Made by a program: the position numbers and the translations under genes. This document shows positions 1 to 5,512 of a DNA stretch of 8,080 bases, piece after piece. Numbering within the stretch: the first letter of the stretch is position 1; each line of letters starts with the position of its first letter. Source of the DNA: Gammaproteobacteria bacterium. Lineage in GTDB: Bacteria; Pseudomonadota; Gammaproteobacteria; UWMA-0217. The DNA is taken from contig DRPO01000592.1 in assembly GCA_011330835.1 (NCBI GenBank), positions 1-8,080 on the forward strand, in the 5' to 3' direction. The notes beneath the pieces were generated by a model. That model did no database searches and had not been told where the DNA came from. It saw only the letters and a program-made list of their open reading frames with translations.

Positions 1-1465
1 CCGCCATGGGCAGCAGCGCGGCGACAACCGTGAAGGTCGCCAGAATCGTGGGATTGCCCACCTCGGCCACCGCATCGATCGTGATGTTGTCGCTGACCTT
101 CTCTTCTTCCAGCCAGCGGCGGTAGATGTTTTCGACAACGACGATCGCGTCATCCACCAGAATGCCGATGGAGAAGATCAGCGCGAACAGGCTGACCCGG
201 TCGATCGTGAAGCCCAGAACCAGCGCCATGAAGACTGTAAACGTGATGACGATCGGAACCACCACCGCGACCACCGCCGCCGCGCGCCAGCCCAGAAAGA
301 ACCACACCAGGATGACGACCGCGCCGGTGGCCACGAACAGCTTGAAAATCAGCTCGTTGACCTTTTCGCGCGCGGTCTCGCCGTAATTCCGGGTAATGTT
401 GACATGAACATTGTCCGGGATGACCCGACCCTTGAGACTGTCGATCAGGTTGAGCACATCTTCCGCCACGGCGACGCCGTTGCTGCCCTTTTTCTTGGCA
501 ATGGCGATGGTCACGGCGGGAGCGCCAGCCACATCCGGAACGTGCTCGTCCTCGCCATCATGGATTTCCTCGAAAGCCGCGCCGGTGTAGTAACTCACCA
601 GACTCGACGCCTCGTTCGGCCCGCGATGCACATCGGCGACATCGCGCAAATAGACCGGCGAACCGTCATGCATGCCGACGACCAGGCGCTGCAGATCCCG
701 AGCCGAACGCAGAAATCCGCCGGAGTATATGGTCGAAACCACGCCGCCGACTTCCATGTCGCCCGCGTTGCGCTCACTGTTGGCCGCGCGGATGGTCTGC
801 GCCACCTGATCCAGCGTGACGCCATGTCCGGCGAGTTTTTCCGGATAGAGACTGACCGTCATCTGGTCGCGACGACCACTGACAATGAAACCCTGGCTGG
901 TGTTGGGCACCTTCTTGATCTGCTTGAGCACTTCCAGCGCCAGCAGCCGCAACGAGGCGTCATCCACCTCTTCCGACCAGAGCGTTACCGTAACGATGGG
1001 CACATCATCGACGCTCTTTGGCTTGACCAGCGGTTCGCTGGCCCCCGGCGGCATTCGGTCCAGATTCGAGGCCAGCTTGTCATACAGCTTGACCAGCGAC
1101 TCCTCGTAATCCTCGCCTACCTTGAACTGCACCGTCACCATCGCCTGGTCGCGCATCGAAGCCGTGTACACATGCTTGACGCCCTTGATCTCCATCATGA
1201 TCTGTTCCAGCGGAACGGAGATCTGGTTGGCGACCTGTTCGGCGCTGGCGCCCGGGTAGCGAACGAAAATGTCCGCCATCGGCACCGAGATCTGCGGGTC
1301 TTCCTGGCGCGGCGTCGCAACCAGGCCGACCAGGCCAAGCATCAGAAACCCTACCAGCAACAGCGGCGTCAGGGGATTGTGGAGAAAGGCGCGGGTCAGG
1401 CTGCCGGCGAGGCCGGCGCTTTCAGCGGATGTTTCAGACTTTGGTGGATTTTGTGCGTCGCTCAT
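1..1465 (-). CDS. RND efflux pump, inner-membrane permease subunit (partial, N-terminal 488 residues)
   Basis: Proton-driven inner-membrane pump of the AcrB/COG0841 type, expected to export substrates from periplasm or inner membrane together with the adaptor encoded upstream and an outer-membrane channel not seen here. The reading frame is open from ATG at 1465 to the window edge. It gives 488 residues, about half of the usual length of roughly 1,000-1,050. Visible in order: a hydrophilic N-terminus, TM1 (about 32-50), the porter domain with the PxVxVxxxYPGASAxxV-like stretch near 61-79, then TM2 (373-391), TM3 (395-417) and TM4 (425-447). TM4 carries the adjacent aspartates D438 and D439, equivalent to the AcrB proton-relay pair. 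Heavy-metal pumps of the CzcA type usually have Asp-Gly here, so I infer an organic-compound (HAE-like) exporter. The gene starts 40 bp after the adaptor stop, so the two are cotranscribed. There is only a weak GGA ahead of the ATG, and an in-frame TGA 12 codons or fewer upstream limits earlier starts. Substrate unknown. Confidence 0.95.
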   Translation of the reverse strand, partial: MSDAQNPPKSETSAESAGLAGSLTRAFLHNPLTPLLLVGFLMLGLVGLVATPRQEDPQISVPMADIFVRYPGASAEQVANQISVPLEQIMMEIKGVKHVYTASMRDQAMVTVQFKVGEDYEESLVKLYDKLASNLDRMPPGASEPLVKPKSVDDVPIVTVTLWSEEVDDASLRLLALEVLKQIKKVPNTSQGFIVSGRRDQMTVSLYPEKLAGHGVTLDQVAQTIRAANSERNAGDMEVGGVVSTIYSGGFLRSARDLQRLVVGMHDGSPVYLRDVADVHRGPNEASSLVSYYTGAAFEEIHDGEDEHVPDVAGAPAVTIAIAKKKGSNGVAVAEDVLNLIDSLKGRVIPDNVHVNITRNYGETAREKVNELIFKLFVATGAVVILVWFFLGWRAAAVVAVVVPIVITFTVFMALVLGFTIDRVSLFALIFSIGILVDDAIVVVENIYRRWLEEEKVSDNITIDAVAEVGNPTILATFTVVAALLPMA

Positions 1466-1505
1466 GGCTATGGCGATTCCGTCAGATCAGATGAAAGACC
1501 CCGGG

Positions 1506-2702
1506 CTATTCGGAGTGGTTGTTGTCGGCGGCCGCTTCAAGTCGCCACCCGGACCGCGCATTGGAGGGCGGGTTATTGACGACCCTCTGTCCGGGGCGCA
1601 AACCGGAGAGCACCAGCACCTGGCCATCCCCCAGTTCCCGCCCGAGCCGCAACAGCCGCGTACTGGTGGAGCCATCCTCTTTCACCATCAGCACCTGGGG
1701 CAGACTGCGACCGGGGATCAGCGCGGACTTGGGAATCGCGACCAGCGCACCGCCTCCGCCCGCGTTATCGGGAATGACCAGTTCCACATACATGCCGGGT
1801 TTGGCGCTCGTGCCTTCAGGCAGATCGAACTTGACCGTGATGGTGTGGTTGGTCGCGTCCGCCATGGGATAGATCCGCGCCACGCGGGCCTTGGTCTTTT
1901 CGCCATTGGCCAATGTAATTGGCACCAGCTGTTTTTCGCGCAGCCCCCGCGCCAGACGAGCCGGCACATCGGATCGAACCCGGAGATAATCGACATGGCC
2001 AAACTTGATCAATGGCTGACCAGGCTGAACGGTATCGCCCACCTCGACCATCTTCTTCAGGATAACGCCGTCGAAAGGCGCAATGGACAGGGAATCGCGG
2101 ATCTTGGTGTCGATTTCCTGGATTTGCGACTGCGCCTGCATCAGGGAAGCTTGCGCCTGCTCGACGCCCGTGCGCGCGGAATAGAGATCGGCATGCCGTT
2201 CGAGCGGCTTGTCGCCATAACCGAACATATCGCCCATGCGCCGGGTAAACATGTTGTCCATGATGATCGGCATGCCAAACCCCGGCATCGACGAGGGGCT
2301 CTCGCTGCGCGGCGCATACAGCTCCCGGCTATACTGGACCTGGGCGTTTTGCAGGGCCGCCATCGCATTCGCCATCTGCGCCTGGATTTGCGCCTTTTTG
2401 GCCCGCAGATCATCGTCGTTGATCTTGACCAGCTCCTGCCCCATGCTGAAGGCGTCGCCCTCGCTGCCGGCGATCCAGTCGACCCGCCCCGGCAATTGCG
2501 CCGTCAGCGTGACCTCCTTGAACGGAATAACCGTCCCGGAAATCGTCGCGCCCTGCGAAGCGCTGGAAGCCTCGACGTTAATGATCTCGGGCTTGGCGGC
2601 ATAAGCCTCCCCGGTAAGGAATACGAACCCCGCGACAACAGCTAACAGAAAAGATGAAAATCCGCGACTCGACAAAATGCCTGGCGTTCGTATCCCGTTC
2701 AT
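1506..2702 (-). CDS. RND efflux periplasmic adaptor subunit (HlyD/AcrA-type membrane fusion protein)
   Basis: Links the inner-membrane pump encoded next to an outer-membrane channel. I chose the ATG at 2702 (398 residues) because it puts a clean signal peptide at the N-terminus: basic start, hydrophobic core about 17-30, and a probable cleavage after Ala-Tyr-Ala at 35. The open frame extends to an ATG at 2834, but the extra 44 residues would bury the signal. No lipobox Cys is seen. Domains: first half of the lipoyl/barrel-sandwich domain (about 64-97, with PGRVDWI and GxxVxxGQxL-like spacing), an alpha-helical hairpin (about 98-205), the second lipoyl half (about 207-235, APFDGVI then VGDTVQPGQPL), beta-barrel (about 240-312) and a membrane-proximal domain to the end. 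Oddity: the hairpin turn contains a methionine-rich insert with six Met between residues 139 and 159. First gene of the operon, with the pump 40 bp downstream. Confidence 0.93.
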   Translation of the reverse strand: MNGIRTPGILSSRGFSSFLLAVVAGFVFLTGEAYAAKPEIINVEASSASQGATISGTVIPFKEVTLTAQLPGRVDWIAGSEGDAFSMGQELVKINDDDLRAKKAQIQAQMANAMAALQNAQVQYSRELYAPRSESPSSMPGFGMPIIMDNMFTRRMGDMFGYGDKPLERHADLYSARTGVEQAQASLMQAQSQIQEIDTKIRDSLSIAPFDGVILKKMVEVGDTVQPGQPLIKFGHVDYLRVRSDVPARLARGLREKQLVPITLANGEKTKARVARIYPMADATNHTITVKFDLPEGTSAKPGMYVELVIPDNAGGGGALVAIPKSALIPGRSLPQVLMVKEDGSTSTRLLRLGRELGDGQVLVLSGLRPGQRVVNNPPSNARSGWRLEAAADNNHSE

Positions 2703-2923
2703 AAACTCTACTCTTGATGAAATTGATCGAAAAACGACAAAAGTCCCGCTCAATCTAACCCATCCCCGAACCATACAAAATCCCTTTTTCAAGATCCCGA
2801 TAGACCCCTTTGAGAACCCGACGAAACATAGCAATCGGGGCGCTTTTCAGAGAGGTCGGCCAATTCCATTGTCCGTGGCCCGCCGTAGAACGCGACCAGC
2901 TTAAAAGCCGTCAAAAAAACAGG
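2703..2923. other. Gene-free leader upstream of the efflux operon
   Basis: About 220 bp of non-coding sequence ahead of the adaptor ATG. Short frames exist on both strands, but none has a convincing start, family resemblance or codon pattern. The minus-strand sequence just before the ATG reads AAGAGTAGAGTTT, which gives only a modest Shine-Dalgarno. A TTGACG hexamer on the minus strand near 2910 lacks a good -10 partner, so I do not call a promoter here. Confidence 0.5.
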
Positions 2924-3094
2924 TACTTGCCGGAATCAAGTAAATATTCCCCAAAAACGCCAGCACGTTCTGAGCTTTTACATGATTCCTCTGGGCATTT
3001 CAATTACCTCTGTTAACCCGCCTTGATCGCCGGTTCCGCGGATTCTCGCAAAAAAACGCTCACCCCGAACGGGAACTCCTGGACGTGGGAAGTA
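2924..3094. mobile_element. Degenerate MITE-like inverted-repeat element related to the one at 5026-5186
   Basis: The right end, read on the minus strand from 3094, begins TACTTCCCACG and continues to TCCCGTTCGGGGTGAGCG. It aligns with the left end of the 5026-5186 element (TACTTCTCGCG, then TCCCGTTCAGGGTGCGC) with scattered mismatches and small gaps over about 40-55 bp. The left end, read on the plus strand from 2924, begins TACTT, then ATCAAG, AATAT and CCC in the same order as that terminal repeat, but is more diverged. The length (171 bp) is close to the other copy (161 bp), and AAAAACGC motifs recur inside near both ends. TA follows the right end; the left flank is GG, so a clean TA duplication is not preserved. 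It lies in the leader of the efflux operon and has no coding capacity. The right end is well supported, the left end less so. Confidence 0.55.
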
Positions 3095-3105
3095 TACACG
3101 AGAAC

Positions 3106-3121
3106 ATTAGTGGTTACTAAT
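3106..3121. promoter_or_regulatory. Small palindrome, possible operator
   Basis: ATTAGT and ACTAAT form perfect 6 bp arms around GGTT in an AT-rich patch. On the minus strand a TATACT hexamer (3091-3096) lies 17 nt beyond a weak TAGTAA at 3114-3119. A regulator bound at this palindrome would therefore cover the -35 of a possible promoter reading toward the efflux operon, with a leader of nearly 390 nt. The arrangement is suggestive only: the -35 match is poor and no regulator gene is present in the window. Confidence 0.25.
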
Positions 3122-3135
3122 ATTTAAAAAGGTTT

Positions 3136-3180
3136 AAAAAAACGAGGACGAAGCTCAGCCATTCCGAGCCCAAGTCCTCG
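3136..3180 (-). terminator. Rho-independent terminator on the minus strand, no gene assigned
   Basis: Read on the minus strand, CGAGGAC (3174-3180) pairs with GTCCTCG (3143-3149). A nested GCTC/GAGC stem lies inside, and seven T residues follow directly (3136-3142). On the plus strand no T-tract follows, so the polarity is minus. No minus-strand gene ends nearby: the next one upstream in that direction is the toxin ending at 4593, across the oppositely oriented rnd. It may insulate the efflux operon from antisense read-through, or end an unannotated small RNA. Confidence 0.6.
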
Positions 3181-3186
3181 CGCGCG

Positions 3187-3317
3187 GCCCCATCATTCAC
3201 GCCTTTGCGGGAATCGCGGGACAAACCCAGAACCCCATTGTCATTCCGGGAGCGTTGAGCGAAGCTCCGGAATCCTGATCGCGATGCTGGATTCCGCCTG
3301 CGCGGGAATAATGGGGC
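3187..3317. repeat. 131 bp intergenic inverted repeat with an internal hairpin
   Basis: The outer arms are imperfect inverted repeats: GCCCCATCATTCACGC at 3187-3202 faces a right arm whose complement reads GCCCCATTATTCCCGC (3302-3317). Both continue into GCGG and AAT. Inside is a second hairpin, ATTCCGGGAGC (3243-3253) against GCTCCGGAAT (3264-3273) with a GTTGAGCGAA loop. It has no coding capacity. CCCGCG..GCGGGAAT palindromes of this sort are common as dispersed intergenic repeats in beta- and gammaproteobacteria. It is unrelated to the elements at 2924 and 5026. No clear target duplication is visible. Confidence 0.6.
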
Positions 3318-3420
3318 GGACGACGACGCCTACGCGCCCAGAACAGGGTATTCCCGAGCGCACGAAAACTGGAAGGTGCAATCCCCACCCTGTTCAGGCT
3401 AAATTGGAAGCCCCTACCCC

Positions 3421-3424
3421 GGAG
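3421..3424 (+). promoter_or_regulatory. Shine-Dalgarno for rnd
   Basis: GGAG lies 9 nt before the GTG at 3434. This site decides the start of rnd, since no ATG occurs in the conserved N-terminal region. Confidence 0.7.
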
Positions 3425-3433
3425 CCAAAGACG

Positions 3434-4561
3434 GTGAAACCAGACAACGACGTTGAGTACATCGATTCGGCGACCGCGCTGGAGGCATTCCGGGCCGAAG
3501 CCTCCGTCAATCCGTGGCTGGCGATGGACACCGAATTCGTCCGCGAGAAAACCTACTACCCCAGCCCAGGACTCATCCAGGCCGCCCTGCCGAACCGGAT
3601 TGCCTGCATCGACCCGGTAACCATCAAGGATCTGACGCCCCTGTTCGAGCTGCTGCGCGACACCCGAGTCGTCAAGATTTTCCACGCCGCCGGACAGGAC
3701 CTCGAACTGATTCACCAGATGTCCGGCCACGGCGTCCAGCCGCTGTTCGACACCCAGATCGCCGCCCAGATGACCGGCATGGGAGAACAGATCAGTTACG
3801 CCGCGCTGGTTGAATCGTTCACCGGAATCAGCCTGCCCAAATCCCATACCCGCACAAACTGGCGCAAGCGCCCCCTGTCGCGGGAACAGATCCGCTACGC
3901 CGCCGATGACGTTCGCTACCTGGGCCCGATTTACGAAAAACTCTCCCGCCAGCTGGAGCAGGCCGGCCGACTCGACTGGCTCTACGAGGACACGCAAAGG
4001 CTCGTCGGCAAACAATCCACCGCCATCGACGGCGACCAGCTGCTCCTTCGACTCAAGGGGCAACACGAACTCACCGGCAAAGCCCGGGCGATTGCCCGTG
4101 AACTCGCAACGTGGCGGGAAGAAACCGCCCGGCAACGCAACCTCCCCAAGCGCTGGGTGCTCGCGGACGAAACGATCTTTGAATGGGCGACGAATGGCGA
4201 CCCCGACGCCATCGCCGCCAGAATCCGGAATCCCGACAAAAAGAACGCCCTGATCAGCCGAAACCGCGAAGCCATCCTCCGGGCGATCCAGCGCGGCGCC
4301 AACCTCCCCACCGAAGAGTGGCCCGCGCCTCCCGCCGCGCGACGTCCCGATCCAGCCGTCACAGCCAGACTCAAGACGCTACGGAAAATCATCAACGACC
4401 TCGCCGCCCGGGAAAACATCGCCGCCGGCTTGCTGGCCAACCGGAGAGATCTTGAGAAACTACTTGAAGGTCACAGGGAAATACCGTTGATGCAAGGCTG
4501 GCGATACCAGCTCGCCGGCGCGGCGGTGGAAAGGTTTCTCGACGCGGGCGACGCGTCGTAG
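3434..4561 (+). CDS. rnd: Ribonuclease D
   Basis: A 3'-to-5' exoribonuclease of the DEDDy family that trims tRNA precursors and other small stable RNAs in the cytoplasm. I start it at GTG 3434 (375 residues), with GGAG 9 nt upstream. An in-frame ATG at 3284 lies inside an intergenic repeat and would add 50 non-conserved residues. The 375-residue product equals the E. coli length. Catalytic motifs: Exo I DTEF (D32, E34), Exo II HAAGQDLE (D89) and Exo III YAADD (Y155, D159), each about four residues beyond the E. coli positions. The exonuclease domain covers about 1-180, an HRDC domain about 206-288, and a second HRDC-like helical domain about 310-370. It stands alone on the plus strand, converging on the toxin gene with a 31 bp gap and no obvious shared terminator. 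No clear promoter is visible. A 9 bp inverted repeat (GAACAGGGT 3341-3349, ACCCTGTTC 3387-3395) lies in its leader. Confidence 0.97.
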   Translation: MKPDNDVEYIDSATALEAFRAEASVNPWLAMDTEFVREKTYYPSPGLIQAALPNRIACIDPVTIKDLTPLFELLRDTRVVKIFHAAGQDLELIHQMSGHGVQPLFDTQIAAQMTGMGEQISYAALVESFTGISLPKSHTRTNWRKRPLSREQIRYAADDVRYLGPIYEKLSRQLEQAGRLDWLYEDTQRLVGKQSTAIDGDQLLLRLKGQHELTGKARAIARELATWREETARQRNLPKRWVLADETIFEWATNGDPDAIAARIRNPDKKNALISRNREAILRAIQRGANLPTEEWPAPPAARRPDPAVTARLKTLRKIINDLAARENIAAGLLANRRDLEKLLEGHREIPLMQGWRYQLAGAAVERFLDAGDAS

Positions 4562-4592
4562 CCTGCCGCCTGCGGTCGAGAGCGCCTCCCTT

Positions 4593-5018
4593 CTATTCCT
4601 CTGGATCAAACGGGTCAATGAGTTGAACGCCACAATAGGAAAAATCTCTGGTATTCCGGGTAGCAACCGCAAACCGATTGTGAATGGCGATGGCGGCTAT
4701 CTGTCCGTCAGGCACACTCAGGGTTCGACCAGCGAGGCTGCTCTCCCCCATCAGCCGACCATAGACTCTAGCCTCTGGCTCATCAAAACCAAGTACGCGG
4801 AATTGAAACGCCTTGGCGAGAAATCGCTCGAAACGTTGCTGGAGTCCTTGCTTGCGCCGCCCATCGGGAAGACGCCACAGGCCGTACATAATCTCCGCGA
4901 TCGTCACGCTGCTGACGTAGAGATCAGGGCTGTACTGCCGGTTGAGCCAATCTAAGACCTGATGATTCGGTCGGGGCCGCATGATCTCCGATACGATGTT
5001 CGTATCGAGCAAAATCAT
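4593..5018 (-). CDS. PIN-domain toxin, FitB/VapC type
   Basis: Predicted Mg-dependent ribonuclease toxin, normally held inactive by the antitoxin encoded upstream (5133-5411). The 141-residue length is typical. The N-terminal MILLDTNIVSE motif and the C-terminal LATRN/CGVxLIDPF-like pattern match the FitB branch of VapC proteins. The four expected acidic residues are visible: D5, E42 (in TIAEI), D104 (in SVPDGQIAA) and D125 (in TRNTRDF). The frame is intact, with no sign of inactivation. FitB-type toxins usually overlap the antitoxin stop by 4 bp. Here a 161 bp element separates the two genes, leaving 114 bp between stop and start. A GAGAAG motif donated by the element's end lies 9 nt before the ATG and may allow independent translation. 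The cellular RNA target cannot be read from sequence. Confidence 0.93.
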   Translation of the reverse strand: MILLDTNIVSEIMRPRPNHQVLDWLNRQYSPDLYVSSVTIAEIMYGLWRLPDGRRKQGLQQRFERFLAKAFQFRVLGFDEPEARVYGRLMGESSLAGRTLSVPDGQIAAIAIHNRFAVATRNTRDFSYCGVQLIDPFDPEE

Positions 5019-5025
5019 GAGGATA

Positions 5026-5186
5026 TACTTCTCGCGATCAAGAATATCCCGTTCAGGGTGCGCAGGTTTTCGTCGAGAGCAAGGCGCAAAAACGCAGGCA
5101 TAGCGGGGCTACGTCAAGTTTTTGCAACGCCGCTATCGGGGAAAAGATGCGTGGCCTGAATGGGGTATTCTTGAGCGCGAGAAGTA
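5026..5186. mobile_element. MITE-like palindromic element inserted in the toxin-antitoxin operon
   Basis: The terminal inverted repeats span 5026-5057 and 5155-5186. Both read TACTTCTCGCG inward, then TCAAGAATA, CCC and TTCAGG, with 29 of 32 positions identical. TA at 5024-5025 and 5187-5188 looks like a target duplication. Inside, GGCG plus CAAAAAC (5083-5093) pairs with GTTTTTG plus CGCC (5118-5131, CAA bulge), and TAGC/GCTA (5101-5111) forms the tip, so the whole element can fold as one long hairpin. It has no transposase and no open frame of its own, so it would need an enzyme in trans. TA duplication suggests the IS630/Tc1-mariner type, which is inference. Removing 5026-5188 restores an antitoxin ending Val-Asp-Leu-Ser-Ser with an ATGA overlap to the toxin, strong internal evidence for the exact insertion boundaries. 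Confidence 0.87.
5028..5033 (-). promoter_or_regulatory. Possible Shine-Dalgarno for the toxin, supplied by the MITE end
   Basis: On the minus strand GAGAAG ends 9 nt before the toxin ATG. It belongs to the terminal repeat of the inserted element. In the reconstructed uninterrupted operon no purine-rich motif precedes the ATG, where translation would have relied on coupling to the antitoxin. Confidence 0.4.
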
Positions 5187-5411
5187 TAAATCAACTGGAT
5201 CGTGTGGCGCATGCGGAACCGGATCCAATTCGACGCCTGATTCTTCGCCAAAAAACTCCAGGGCGACATCCCCCAACCTTGCGGGAACGGATACCGCCTG
5301 TTCAATAATGCGCCGAACCTCTTCTTCCATGGACACGCCATGCTGAGCAGCGCGGTAGCGGAGCTTCGCCACGATGTTCTCGTCGAGTTTTCTGACGCTG
5401 AGGTTAGCCAT
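5133..5411 (-). CDS. Ribbon-helix-helix antitoxin, FitA type, with a C-terminal tail encoded by an inserted element
   Basis: DNA-binding antitoxin of the PIN toxin downstream. It is expected to bind and inhibit the toxin with its C-terminal part and to repress the operon through its N-terminal ribbon-helix-helix. Residues 1-40 fit that fold: a short beta strand (ANLSVRKLD), then two helices with the RAAQHGVSMEEEVRRIIEQA pattern. The 57-75 stretch (ESGVELDPV to HDPVDL) resembles the toxin-wrapping tail of FitA homologues. Residues 76-92 are encoded by the MITE: codon 76 begins at 5186, the first base of the element, and the stop (TAG) lies at 5133-5135 inside it. The ancestral protein is reconstructed as 77 residues ending Leu-Ser-Ser. 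There is no clear Shine-Dalgarno, and the predicted transcript has a short leader. Promoter and palindromic operator lie just upstream. The core is intact, so inhibition of the toxin may persist. Confidence 0.85.
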   Translation of the reverse strand: MANLSVRKLDENIVAKLRYRAAQHGVSMEEEVRRIIEQAVSVPARLGDVALEFFGEESGVELDPVPHAPHDPVDLYFSRSRIPHSGHASFPR

Positions 5412-5425
5412 AGGATGGAATACAA

Positions 5426-5445
5426 ATCATGTGCATGCACATGAT
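5426..5445. promoter_or_regulatory. Palindromic operator of the toxin-antitoxin operon
   Basis: ATCATGTGCATGCACATGAT is a perfect 20 bp palindrome, 14 bp upstream of the antitoxin ATG and overlapping the -10. On the minus strand it includes a TGCTATCA half-site (5442-5449), a 12 bp spacer, and TGAT with a degenerate second half. As I recall, the gonococcal FitAB operator has TGCTATCA and TGATAGCA separated by 12 bp, which would match the half-site and spacing. Autoregulation by the antitoxin-toxin complex is inferred. Confidence 0.75.
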
Positions 5446-5468
5446 AGCACGAACTGGAAAGACGCCAA
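5441..5468 (-). promoter_or_regulatory. Promoter of the toxin-antitoxin operon
   Basis: On the minus strand, TTGGCG (-35, 5463-5468) is followed after 16 nt by TATCAT (-10, 5441-5446). TGC directly precedes the -10, giving the extended form TGCTATCAT. The -10 lies inside the palindromic operator, as expected for an autorepressed operon. The promoter begins right after the tRNA terminator. Confidence 0.55.
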
Positions 5469-5471
5469 AAA

Positions 5472-5501
5472 CAAAAACAGCCTCGAACGAGGCTGTTTTT
5501 G
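5472..5501 (-). terminator. Rho-independent terminator of the uvrC-pgsA-tRNA-Gly unit
   Basis: AAAAACAGCCTCG and CGAGGCTGTTTTT are perfectly complementary around a very short loop (5472-5485 and 5488-5501). On the minus strand the GC stem is followed by TTTTTGTTTTT, 11 bp after the CCA end of the tRNA. The hairpin is symmetric and could also stop plus-strand transcripts. Confidence 0.88.
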
Positions 5502-5512
5502 CATGGACAATT

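Noticed and set aside
404..1579. Long plus-strand open frames over the efflux genes (also 1269-2645)
   Set aside because: They lie antisense to the RND pump and adaptor, whose protein families are unmistakable. Their own translations are His/Arg/Gln-rich without family resemblance, as is typical of GC-rich antisense frames.
2703..2834. N-terminal extension of the adaptor from the ATG at 2834
   Set aside because: It would place 44 residues before a good signal peptide that starts at 2702.
2978..2998. Six-codon minus-strand frame with AGAGG upstream, possible leader peptide
   Set aside because: It lies inside the degenerate element and has no regulatory codon run and no terminator/antiterminator pair. 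Chance is likely.
2677..3016. Two short plus-strand open frames (75 and 68 codons)
   Set aside because: They overlap the adaptor 5' end and the degenerate repeat, and have no resemblance to any family and no convincing ribosome site.
3284..3433. N-terminal extension of rnd from the ATG at 3284
   Set aside because: It lies inside the repeat, is not conserved and adds 50 residues beyond the family length. GTG 3434 has a proper Shine-Dalgarno and gives the expected 375 residues.
3197..4135. 312-codon minus-strand open frame
   Set aside because: Antisense to rnd and running out through the intergenic repeat; no recognisable domain.
4562..4592. Shared terminator between converging rnd and toxin gene
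   Set aside because: Only a 4 bp CCGC/GCGG stem with a 2 nt loop and no T-tract.
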